Below, piece after piece: positions 24,190 to 32,312 of a DNA stretch of 64,000 nt. The DNA lies in NCBI RefSeq assembly GCF_016741855.1, contig NZ_JAERRH010000015.1, forward strand, positions 1-64,000. Reading direction: 5' to 3'. The notes below the pieces were generated by a model. The model had not been told where the DNA came from. It saw only the letters and a list, made by a program, of their open reading frames with translations, and did not search any database. Every line of letters starts with the position of its first letter. Within the stretch, counting starts at the first letter, position 1. The stretch is from Streptomyces musisoli (lineage in GTDB: Bacteria > Actinomycetota > Actinomycetes > Streptomycetales > Streptomycetaceae). Both the position numbers and the translations under genes were made by a program.

Positions 24190-26043
24190 GTGCAACCACT
24201 TGTTCCGGGAGATCCTGCATGGGTGGGGGGCTACCGCCTTCTCGGGCGGTTGGGTGAAGGCGGCATGGGGCGGGTCTATCTGGGTCGCGCGAAGGGCGGC
24301 AGGGCTATCGCGGTCAAGGTAGTTCAGCGCGAGTACGCTCAACTCCCCGAGTTCCGAGCTCGTTTCGCCCGTGAGGCCGAGGCTGCCCGGCAAGTCGACA
24401 GCGCCTGGACCGCGCCGGTGCTGGAGGCCGACACAGATGCCGCTGTGCCCTGGGTGGCCACGGCATATGTGCCGGGCCCGGATCTGCACACTGTGGTGAC
24501 CGAGCTGGTTGGTCCTCTGCCCGAGCCGACGGTGACAGCTCTTGGGAATGGCCTGGCGCAGGCTTTGCGTGACATCCATGCGGCGGGGCTCATTCACCGT
24601 GACTTGAAGCCCTCCAACATTCTCGTCACCGTCGATGGCCCGAGCGTCATAGATTTCGGCATCGCTCGCGCCTTTGAGACGCTGGCGGATGAAAAACTGA
24701 CGCGTACCGGGGCGGTGGTCGGTTCACCAGCGTTCATGTCTCCGGAACAGGTTCGCGGGCACAGGCTGACGCCTGCCTCCGACGTGTTTTCCTGGGGCTC
24801 TGTCATGGCATTTGCCGCCACCGGCCGTTCTCCATTCGGCACCTCTGACGGCGGGCTGCACGCCTTACTGTTTCGTGTTGCAGAGGAAGAGCCGAACCTG
24901 TCCGGGTTGCCCTCACCCATCCGCAGCCTGGTGGCATCGTGTCTGGCAAAGGACCCAGAGGACCGTCCTGCTGTAGGGGAACTCATCGCGCACACGGAAC
25001 CAACCGCGGATCCCTGGCTTCCTGCATCCCTCCTCGCACACCTGGGACGCGAGATCGCCCGCGTTCTCCACACGGACGTCCCGAGTGGAGAACTGCAGAA
25101 CAATGAAGCGCCGACCGGACGCAGTAAGACGGTCACTCCGGCAGATACGCCAACCGCGACTGCCACCCTCCCGGCTGTCCCCGCACGACGACCGCTACCA
25201 CCGTCCCCCTCCGTCCCTGAGAAGTCCCGACAACGCTTCTGGGACACCTCAAGGCGGCGGAAACACCTTTACGTTTGGGTACTGGCCGCCGCCCTGACTG
25301 CGGCAGTCGTACCTGTCGTGACGTTTTTGGACGGCCTCGGAAGGCCGAGTTCGCCTTTCGCCGGCTCCTGGGAGTTGAACCAGCCGGTACTGGGCGGAAC
25401 CTACCGACGACTTGAGATCAGCTCCGACAGCACGCCCGGCGGCTCACCCGTTCGCGTGCTGTTCACCAATTCGCGGGGGAACGTACTGTGCAAGGCGACA
25501 GCTCCCGTTCTTGAAAGCAGCAGCAAACGTCTGGCACTAGGGAAAGAGAAGATCACCGAGACGGTGCCTGCGCGCGCGGAGCGTGAGTGCGTAGCCGGAC
25601 GCGGAGAGTCCTACACGGCGGAACGGCAAGGCAGTGTCCTCCGGCGAGAATCCACATCCACGAAAGACGACAGTGACACCGCCCTGGTCAAGGCAGCCGG
25701 CGGCAGCCGACCCATTGGTGCGGCCTTCCTGGGAAACTGGTCCGGATCCGACACGTCGTGGGACTCGTCCTACCAATGGGCCACGGTTGCCGTCCACCAA
25801 GGAGAGGTAGGTTCGATTACCGTGTCTTTCGTTCTCTCCGGAGGGGGCGACGGGAAGGCGTGCAAGGGTGAGTCCCCCCTCCTCAGCGCAAAGGATGACT
25901 CCCTCCGGCTCGGTCCCGCCGACTTCTCATCCTCTTCGGCACTCGGCTGCTCACCCGTAGGCCTGACCTCGAGCGGATCCTCTGACGAACTCACCTTGCT
26001 TCTCAGCGGCAACGCGACCATCACTCTGCATCGGACTTCCTGA
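24190..26043 (+). CDS. Membrane Ser/Thr protein kinase (PknB-like)
   Basis: 617 residues. The kinase domain (14-275) shows GEGGMG (22-27), Lys43, HRDLKPSN (136-143), DFG (155-157) and the SPEQ activation-segment end. A Pro/Thr-rich linker leads to a membrane helix at about 357-378. A roughly 240-residue extracellular domain contains cysteines that may pair (NVLCKA, RECVAG, GKACKG, LGCSPV). The extracellular part is not a PASTA domain. The GTG at 24190 follows GGGGGA. Likely a signal-sensing kinase; substrates unknown. Confidence 0.92.
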   Translation: MQPLVPGDPAWVGGYRLLGRLGEGGMGRVYLGRAKGGRAIAVKVVQREYAQLPEFRARFAREAEAARQVDSAWTAPVLEADTDAAVPWVATAYVPGPDLHTVVTELVGPLPEPTVTALGNGLAQALRDIHAAGLIHRDLKPSNILVTVDGPSVIDFGIARAFETLADEKLTRTGAVVGSPAFMSPEQVRGHRLTPASDVFSWGSVMAFAATGRSPFGTSDGGLHALLFRVAEEEPNLSGLPSPIRSLVASCLAKDPEDRPAVGELIAHTEPTADPWLPASLLAHLGREIARVLHTDVPSGELQNNEAPTGRSKTVTPADTPTATATLPAVPARRPLPPSPSVPEKSRQRFWDTSRRRKHLYVWVLAAALTAAVVPVVTFLDGLGRPSSPFAGSWELNQPVLGGTYRRLEISSDSTPGGSPVRVLFTNSRGNVLCKATAPVLESSSKRLALGKEKITETVPARAERECVAGRGESYTAERQGSVLRRESTSTKDDSDTALVKAAGGSRPIGAAFLGNWSGSDTSWDSSYQWATVAVHQGEVGSITVSFVLSGGGDGKACKGESPLLSAKDDSLRLGPADFSSSSALGCSPVGLTSSGSSDELTLLLSGNATITLHRTS

Positions 26044-26329
26044 ACATTTCGCGCGCCGGCTTTCCGTTCGAGCCGGGCGCTGATGCCGATGCCGGCCGCC
26101 CCCCCCTGAGGGCGCGAAGGATCTTCTGGCACCAACTGCTGGTACAGCTACCTCAGCTCGTCCGGTGCCAGCACTCAACAATTCCCACCACAGCCTGGCA
26201 GCCTACCGACCCTGCCCATTGCGATGGCTTCCAAGTGATTTGGTTCGCTTATCGAACGTTTCATGGAGATCTTGGTGACCAAACACGATCCCCAGCCAAT
26301 CGACCCGCTGGGGAAGTGGCTTCTGCCGC

Positions 26330-26760
26330 AAGGTAGACCAGTTGTACGCCGGTTTCCTTGCGAGAGTTCCTCCTGCGCACAGCGCCTTGTACGGGTCGGT
26401 AAGGGGTTCGGGCGGGGCGCGGCGCACGACCACGTCGTAGGTTCCGATCAGCAGCTCGCTCCCGTCGCGACCGGACCAGGCGGCTCGCGCCGATCGAGTT
26501 GCGGCGGACACCCCCGGGGGGTCGGCCGGTGGCGGGATTCCACAGCCGCGCCGTCCCGTCGTCCGTGCCGGTAACCAACGCCTTGCCATCGGGGCTGAGG
26601 GCAACGGCGTTGACGGTACGACGGCACCAACTGGCGGGCGACGTTCCGTTCCGGGCCACGCCGGCGGGCAGCGTGGCCGACGTCGTCGCCCGCTGTCGAG
26701 ACGTGGTCAGGCGAGCGCGCGACGTTCTCGAGGGGGTGCACCGATCTGGGCACACCGGTC
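26330..26760 (-). pseudogene. Decayed WD40-repeat protein C-terminus
   Basis: A WD40 blade is obvious in one frame (VNAVALSPDGKALVTGTDDG, then TARLWNPATG). The next part (DGSELLIGTYDVVVRRA, DPYKALCAGGTLARK) is in another frame, resembling the tail of Streptomyces WD40 proteins. Several frameshifts and no upstream domains mark a relic. The rest of 26044-26330 shows nothing recognisable. Confidence 0.6.
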
Positions 26761-26793
26761 GCCCGACCGCGGCAAGACCGTCCATATGTCACG

Positions 26794-27555
26794 TCATACG
26801 AACGGCCGCCGCTTGGCGCCGCCGCCGCTTCCGTTCAGCGGGATCAGAGTTTCCAGATGGGCACCCCTGACCCAGGAACCCAACAGATCGCGGTGCAGGG
26901 CGACGATGTCCTGGCGCAGCGCCAGACCCAGCGCGGCTTTCGTGAACGCGCGGGAGGTGGTGACGAACAAGGCGACATCCGCACCGTGTTCGAGACGGGC
27001 GGTGCCGACGAACTTCTGCATGTCTTGGGAGGACACGCTCCGGTGCGGCGCATACTTCTTGCACTGGATGACCAGCTTGCGCCCGTCGGCCAGGTAGCCG
27101 ATGGCATCCGCGCCCAGGTCACCGCTCTTGCCGCTGACGACGACCTCCGTGCAGCCGTCCCGCCGGCAGAGATCGGCGATGTACAACTCGAACTCCTGCC
27201 ACGACAGCGCGTCGACCTCGGCCATCGACAACTCCCGCGCTCTGGCCTCCTCCTGCACCCGCCACGCGCGGTCCTGACCGACCGCGCGACGGTGCGCCCT
27301 CAACAGTGCCCAGCCTGCTCCCAGCACCACGCCGATGGCGAGCATGGCCACCAGGACAGGCCACACTGCTGACCAGTGCCCGGCCACCCACGCCACGGCG
27401 AGCACCGCCGTCGCCGCGGCCCAGCCCAGCAACTGCCTGCGCGTCCGCTTCTTCGAGCGCCGGCGCCGTCGACGTGCTGCCGCCATCACTCCCCAAGCCC
27501 CTGATCCGTAGCGTGCACCGACGGGTGTCGCCCGACGCCGAGTTCGCGGGCTCAT
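26794..27555 (-). CDS. Membrane-anchored Mrr-like restriction endonuclease domain protein
   Basis: About 253 residues. The N-terminus is strongly basic (RRRRRRSKKRTRRQ). Two membrane helices follow (about 44-62 and 66-85), then an Mrr_cat-type PD-(D/E)xK nuclease domain (SWQEFELYIADLCRRDG, GDLGADAIGYLADGRKLVIQ, CKKY as the QxK-type catalytic end). Mrr proteins cut modified or foreign DNA. The ATG at 27555 overlaps the stop of the upstream small membrane gene (ATGA), favouring coupled translation; ATG 27486 with a GGGGAG site is an alternative. The membrane location is unusual for a nuclease but known in actinobacteria. Confidence 0.85.
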   Translation of the reverse strand: MSPRTRRRATPVGARYGSGAWGVMAAARRRRRRSKKRTRRQLLGWAAATAVLAVAWVAGHWSAVWPVLVAMLAIGVVLGAGWALLRAHRRAVGQDRAWRVQEEARARELSMAEVDALSWQEFELYIADLCRRDGCTEVVVSGKSGDLGADAIGYLADGRKLVIQCKKYAPHRSVSSQDMQKFVGTARLEHGADVALFVTTSRAFTKAALGLALRQDIVALHRDLLGSWVRGAHLETLIPLNGSGGGAKRRPFV

Positions 27556-27764
27556 CGGCTGGCCTGTGTAACGCCGCTCGCAAGCTGCCCCACGATGTTC
27601 AGGATCCCCGGGCCCGCCGGAGTGGGCGCGATGAGAACACCCAGCGCCAGGACGATGACGACGGTCAGCTTCTCGTCGAAACGGCTGCGGGCCTCCGTAC
27701 GCCGCCGCAACCGCCACACGACGATGACTGCCAGCAGTACCGCCACGTCAATGGTCAGCAACGG
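27552..27764 (-). CDS. Small two-helix membrane protein coupled to Mrr-like gene
   Basis: About 70 residues with hydrophobic stretches at 4-18 and 32-50 and a basic/acidic loop between. The TTG at 27764 follows a strong GGGGGAGG site at 9 bases; a GTG at 27794 would include that site in the coding sequence. The stop overlaps the next start as ATGA. It may be a partner or regulator of the membrane nuclease. Confidence 0.6.
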   Translation of the reverse strand, partial: PLLTIDVAVLLAVIVVWRLRRRTEARSRFDEKLTVVIVLALGVLIAPTPAGPGILNIVGQLASGVTQASR

Positions 27765-28209
27765 TCCAGACCTCCCCCACCGACAGGCCACCACTGCCCG
27801 GGGACAGCACGACGCCGCCCCAGCCTTCTTGTCTAGCCGCGCCTGAGCGATGTTGAAGACGGGTTACCTGCGAATGGCACAAAGCCATCGGAACTGGCCG
27901 AATACCGCGGAGCAGATCGGTCGGCGACTGCACGATGCCGTACAGCTCGACTGCCAGGCAAGAAACGAGACCGGCCGGACGGGCAGGACTGACCCGGTTG
28001 AGGGCAGCGACGGCGGGTTCCTCTGCCGTAGCAGAGGAACCCATCACAAACACGGGCAGGTGTCCGCATGTTGCGTGCACGCAGAGGCGCACCGCTGTGG
28101 GGCACCATGGGCGTCCAGCCATCCATGCACCGGACGTCGTTGAGGGCCGGAAGGGACTCGGGGTGCCGGGCGACTCGAGCCCCGAAGCTGCCGTCGACTG
28201 ACACCGAGG
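27765..28209. other. Intergenic stretch, nothing recognised
   Basis: About 445 bases between two minus-strand genes. Frames in both directions are short and without start sites or family features. Confidence 0.4.
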
Positions 28210-31200
28210 TCACGACGTCTCATCGCGGCCTTCGCGTTGGGCGATGACTGCTGCGAGATCGATTCGGATCGCCCTCGTGAGGGGGTCGTCCTCGCCCAAC
28301 GCCCGAACGCAGTCGGCGAGCGTCTGCTCGTACAGGGAAATGGCATGCTCCAAGTCGCCCGCCTCCCTGTGGGACCGGGCGAGGTTCCCCTGGGTGGCGA
28401 GAGTCCCGGGGTGATCAGGGCCCTGCACGCGCACCATGTGCTCTACCAGCTCGGCGTAGGCACCTGTCGCCCCGGCTGCGTCCCCTGCCCACGCCCGCAC
28501 GCCGGCGAGGTCGTTCAAGGTTGTGAGAGTGTCGGGGTGATCGGTACCCAAGAACCGCTTCTGGACGGCCAGCATCCTGGCGTAGGCATCCACGGCCTCG
28601 GCTGCGTCCTCCTGCATCCGGGCTAAGCTGGCCCGGATCGTGAGAGTGTAGGGGTGATCCACGCCCAACATCCGCGTCACGCGCTTCAGCAGGTCACGGC
28701 CAGTCTCCATGGCCCCGACGTCGTCCCCTGCTTCCCCCCTTTTCGCGGCAAGCTTGGCCTGAGTGGAAAGAGTGTGAGGGTGATCGGCGCCCAGCACCCG
28801 GGTCTGGTCGGCCAGCAGTGCGGCGTAGGCTTCCGCGGCCCCAGCCGCATCTCCCATAGCCTCCCGCCAGACGGCGAGGTTGTTCCGGGTGGTGAGGATG
28901 TCGGGGTGGTCAGGGCCCTGTACGCGTAGCCTGTGCGCCAGTAGGTCGGCGTAGGCTTCCGCGGCCCCGACCGCATCCCCTGCCCGGCCTCGCCAGTGGG
29001 CGAGATCGCGCCGGGCGGTCAGGATGTCGGGGTGGTCAGGGCCCTGTACGCGTAGCCTGTGCGCCAGTAGGTCGGCGTAGGCTTCCGCGGCCCCGACCGC
29101 ATCCCCTGCCCGGCCTCGCCAGTGGGCAGCGAGGTCCCGGCTGTGAAAGGTGTCCGAGGACTCAGGGCCATTTACCCGCACACGATGTTCCCACAGGTCG
29201 GCGTAGGTTCCCGCGGCCCCGGCCGCATCCCCCGCCTGCCCCTGCCAACGGGCGAGATTGGACCTGGCTTTGAGGAAGTGGGGATGATCGGTGTCCAGCA
29301 CCCGCTTCATGTGCTCCAGTAGGTCGGCGTAGGCTTCCGCGGCGCCGACCGCATCCCCCGCCCGGCCTCGCCATCGGGCGAGGTTGTTCCGGGTGGTGAG
29401 GGTGTGTGAGTGATCAGCGCCCACTACCCGGATCATGTGCTCCAACAATTCGGCATAGGCCGTCGCGGCTCCAGCCGCATCCCCTGCCTCTCCCCGCCAC
29501 CGGGCGAGGTCGGCCCGGGTGATGAGGGTGTCAGGATGATCGGCCCCCAGCACCCGAGTCTGCTCGGCCAGCAGCTCGGCATAGGCTTCCGCGGCCCCAA
29601 CTGCGTTCCCCGCCTTCCCTCGCCGTCGGGCGAGCCTGGCCCGGGTGCTGAGGGTGTCAGGGTGATCGGCCCCCAGCACCCGGATCTGGTCGGCCAGCAG
29701 CTCGTGGTAGAGCTGCGTGGCAGCCAAGCCGTGATCGTGCTCCAGCATGGCGGCGAGGCCCGCCCGGGTGGCGAGAGTGTCGGGGTGGTCGGCACCCAGC
29801 ACCCGGATCCGGTCGGCCAGCAGCTCGCGATAGACGTGTTGGCCCCCGGCCGGACTCCATTCCCCCCACACCCGGGCGAGGTCGGCCCGGGTGGCGAGAG
29901 TGTCGGGGTGGTCGGCACCCAGCACCCGGGTCTGGTCGGCCACCAGGTCGGCGTAAGCTTTCCCGGTCGTACCCTCCGCTTCCCCTTCCCAGCGGACAAG
30001 ATGGCGCCGGGCGGTGAGGGTGGCGGGGTGATCAGCGCCGAACTGTTGTAGTACGGCCTCAGTGACGTGGCGGAAGTGGTCATGGGCCGCGGTGGCTTGG
30101 CCTGTCTCGCCGAGGCTGGTGCCCATCCGGTACAGCACCGTATGCACGTCCGACTGGTACAGGACCGACCCTGCATGGTGGGCCAGGGCTTGTGCGTTGG
30201 CGCGGAGGGTCTGGGCGAAGGCGGTATCGCGTTCGGTGGTCGGCCAGGCGAAGACGAGAGCGTCGGCGGCAGCCAGGGCGGTCCGGTCGTGCTGATGGGG
30301 AGTCAGGGCATCCCGGGTGGCGCGCTGGATGAGCTGGTGCACGCGGACGGCCTGCTGAGGGCTGTCGGGGCTGTGGTCGACCAGACTGAGCCGGCGCAGG
30401 GCCATCAGGGCGCGCCTCGCGTCCTGAGGGGAGACTGCGACCGGTCCGTCGCTGGGCTCCGCGCCAGTTGAGGTGCGGTGTGCGAGGCACGCCAGCGCGG
30501 GCTGGCTGGTCAGGACATCCAGCGGGATGCCGTTGGCGTTGAGGAAGGCGGTGAGCTGGAGCATGGGGCGGGCCAGGCCGACGGGGCGCAGCGTGTCGGC
30601 GCGCTCGATGGACAGTGACCAGGCGGCGGCCAGGGGCAGGGTCTGCTCGTCGGGCAGGACGTCGGGGGCGGCGTCGATGAGTTTCTTGGTGCGGTCGGCC
30701 AGCAGTTCCCGGTAGGCAACCACGGTCTCGCCGGAGTCGACGATGTAGGCGGCGGCCTGGGCGAGGGCGAGCGGCAAGTGGCCCAGGTCTTCGGCGAGGG
30801 CGGCGAGTAGATCGACGTTCTCGGGACGATGGTGGTCGGCCAGCGCGGCGGTGAGGTAGGCGAGGGACTCTTCGGGGGTGAACAGGCCGACCTCGATCAG
30901 TCGGCGTCCGTGGCCGGAGAGGGCGCCGTCCTTGCGGCGGGTGGTGACCAGAGTGCGGCCCTGTGGGCTGACCGGCGGCCACAGTCCGTTCAGATCGGCC
31001 GGGTCGGTGACGTCGTCGAAGACGACCAGCCACCGCAAGGGTTGTTCCTGTGGTTTGGGCTGCAACCGGGCCAGGAAGGTCTGCGCCGCCTGCTGTGGAT
31101 ACTTCGGGTCGGCACCGCAAACCTCAATGCCGGCCTGTGCGCAACCCGAGGCGGCCGCAGTGGCGTTGTCGGCCGTGATCCACACCAACAGGTCCACCTC

Positions 31201-31527
31201 ATCGCTCTGCCAGGCACTGCGGGCATAGTGGGCGGCCAGCTGGGTCTTCCCCACCCCGCCCATACCTGTCAGCACCCCGGCCGCAGAGCCGACGACGGTG
31301 GTCCCGCCTCCGGTCAGGGTCGCAGCCAGCCGTTCGGCCTCGGCCCGGGTCTGGAAGCAGTTGGCCTGTGGCGGGATCCTCCCGACCTGATACGGCAGCG
31401 CGGCCGGACCCTGCCCGAAGAAGTTGTTCTGAATGCCTTTGCCGAGCACCGGCCCGTGGAAGGTGCTGTGCCGAGAATCGATGTAGTCACCGTCGCCGCT
31501 ACCGGGGCGGTCCTCGGTAGTACTCAC
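28210..31527 (-). CDS. NLR-like NB-ARC ATPase with about 14 tetratricopeptide repeats
   Basis: 1105 residues. Order: N-terminal motif DYIDSRHSTFHGPVLGKG (14-31), a conserved VGRIPPQANCFQTR segment, P-loop GMGGVGKT (88-95), Walker B WLVVFDD, a TTRRKD sensor, and a winged-helix region. From about 495 to 1095 come 42-residue TPR-like repeats (A-G-A-AYA-LL, then VLGADHPDTL-TR). This is the architecture of bacterial NLR-like immune switches. The GTG at 31527 overlaps the stop of the small upstream gene (GTGA), whose C-terminus carries the same motif. Templated motif-motif signalling from NLR to effector is the inferred mechanism. Two adjacent repeats are identical at DNA level. Confidence 0.88.
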   Translation of the reverse strand: MSTTEDRPGSGDGDYIDSRHSTFHGPVLGKGIQNNFFGQGPAALPYQVGRIPPQANCFQTRAEAERLAATLTGGGTTVVGSAAGVLTGMGGVGKTQLAAHYARSAWQSDEVDLLVWITADNATAAASGCAQAGIEVCGADPKYPQQAAQTFLARLQPKPQEQPLRWLVVFDDVTDPADLNGLWPPVSPQGRTLVTTRRKDGALSGHGRRLIEVGLFTPEESLAYLTAALADHHRPENVDLLAALAEDLGHLPLALAQAAAYIVDSGETVVAYRELLADRTKKLIDAAPDVLPDEQTLPLAAAWSLSIERADTLRPVGLARPMLQLTAFLNANGIPLDVLTSQPALACLAHRTSTGAEPSDGPVAVSPQDARRALMALRRLSLVDHSPDSPQQAVRVHQLIQRATRDALTPHQHDRTALAAADALVFAWPTTERDTAFAQTLRANAQALAHHAGSVLYQSDVHTVLYRMGTSLGETGQATAAHDHFRHVTEAVLQQFGADHPATLTARRHLVRWEGEAEGTTGKAYADLVADQTRVLGADHPDTLATRADLARVWGEWSPAGGQHVYRELLADRIRVLGADHPDTLATRAGLAAMLEHDHGLAATQLYHELLADQIRVLGADHPDTLSTRARLARRRGKAGNAVGAAEAYAELLAEQTRVLGADHPDTLITRADLARWRGEAGDAAGAATAYAELLEHMIRVVGADHSHTLTTRNNLARWRGRAGDAVGAAEAYADLLEHMKRVLDTDHPHFLKARSNLARWQGQAGDAAGAAGTYADLWEHRVRVNGPESSDTFHSRDLAAHWRGRAGDAVGAAEAYADLLAHRLRVQGPDHPDILTARRDLAHWRGRAGDAVGAAEAYADLLAHRLRVQGPDHPDILTTRNNLAVWREAMGDAAGAAEAYAALLADQTRVLGADHPHTLSTQAKLAAKRGEAGDDVGAMETGRDLLKRVTRMLGVDHPYTLTIRASLARMQEDAAEAVDAYARMLAVQKRFLGTDHPDTLTTLNDLAGVRAWAGDAAGATGAYAELVEHMVRVQGPDHPGTLATQGNLARSHREAGDLEHAISLYEQTLADCVRALGEDDPLTRAIRIDLAAVIAQREGRDETS
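28895..29126. repeat. Near-exact tandem 126-bp repeat in the TPR region
   Basis: The segment starting TCGGGGTGGTCAGGGCCCTG at 28901 recurs at 29027 with identity over about 105 bases. The 126-base period equals one 42-residue repeat. Confidence 0.8.
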
Positions 31528-31610
31528 CTCGACCTGCCACCGTGATCGTGCGCGGTGCCCTGGCCCGCAACCGGCCCATGGAGCGTACTGTGCCGGAAGT
31601 CGACGTGGTC
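31437..31610 (-). repeat. Paired signalling motif shared by effector and NLR genes
   Basis: Two diverged copies of an 18-codon segment lie 122 bases apart: 31559-31610 (DHVDFRHSTLHGPVAGQG, end of the small gene) and 31437-31488 (DYIDSRHSTFHGPVLGKG, start of the NLR gene). Synonymous differences show both are kept as protein motifs. Confidence 0.8.
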
Positions 31611-31961
31611 CCCCGCCCCGGCTTCCGCTGCCGGTTCCCTGCCCGGCAGTCCCTCCACGAGCTGATCAAGCGCCGCAGCGAACTGCTCATCCCACTCAAC
31701 GGCGTCCTCCAACGAGCCCGTCAGTCGGCGCCGTGAACGCTCCGTGAGCTCTTGCCACCCCGTCTCGGTTTCCTCTTCAGCCCGTTGCAGTGCCGGGTCC
31801 TGATCGAGTTTGCGGCGGACCAGACCGACCAGGTCGTGCACCCGGTCCATCCCCGCGTCCAGCCCCCGGCCGACCTCGGCGTCCGCCCGCCCCGCTACCC
31901 GGTGGCCCTTACCCACCAGCCACGCACACGCGTACCCGACTGGAATCTCCACGCCCGTCAT
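31524..31961 (-). CDS. Small Bell-like effector protein with C-terminal amyloid-type motif
   Basis: About 145 residues. The N-terminus is a hydrophobic/amphipathic helix (VEIPVGYACAWLVGKG). Helical charged segments follow (RRKLDQDPALQRAEEETETG, then WQELTERSRRRLTGSLEDAV). The C-terminal 25 residues carry DHVDFRHSTLHGPVAGQG, matching the N-terminus of the downstream NLR protein. The layout (pore-type helical domain plus terminal motif) is that of Bell-domain effectors paired with NLRs; membrane damage on activation is inferred by analogy with fungal HeLo and animal MLKL. ATG 31961 or GTG 31964 are starts. Its stop overlaps the NLR start. Confidence 0.75.
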   Translation of the reverse strand: MTGVEIPVGYACAWLVGKGHRVAGRADAEVGRGLDAGMDRVHDLVGLVRRKLDQDPALQRAEEETETGWQELTERSRRRLTGSLEDAVEWDEQFAAALDQLVEGLPGREPAAEAGAGDHVDFRHSTLHGPVAGQGTAHDHGGRSR

Positions 31962-32312
31962 CACGCCCCCGGCCCGTCTCCAGTGACAGCAGGTCCGACC
32001 GTACCTGCACTGTACGGACCGGGACCCCCCTCACGATCGAACGGTCAAACCCGAAACCGCAACGATCGCAACCCGGTGACACCTGCGAAACCGGAGTGTC
32101 CCGAGTCCGGTGGAGTCACATCACTTGGTTTACAGCGCAACACCTACGGCCCCGAACGGCGCTGACAAAGCGGAGTGGGAGGCCACGGCAAGTTCCAGGA
32201 GCGGCTGCGGGCGCACCGGCCGGAACCGCGCCCTGATGTTCGACCTGGCCGACAGCCGGAGTTCGCCGCGGCCCCGGTTGACCGGACGGTGTTGGATGCG
32301 AGTACCGCCGCC
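31962..32312. other. Promoter region of the effector-NLR operon, no gene seen
   Basis: About 350 bases between two minus-strand genes. No convincing frame. It should hold the operon promoter and the end of the WD40 gene transcript. Confidence 0.4.

Noticed and set aside
24339..25247. Minus-strand frames inside the kinase gene
   Set aside because: All kinase motifs are on the plus strand; antisense frames are shadows.
28880..30060. Regular repeats resembling a CRISPR array
   Set aside because: The period is 126 bases, in frame, and encodes TPR units; no short repeats with unique spacers.
31542..31736. Short plus-strand frame over the motif region
   Set aside because: Antisense to the effector gene, whose motif is conserved at protein level.
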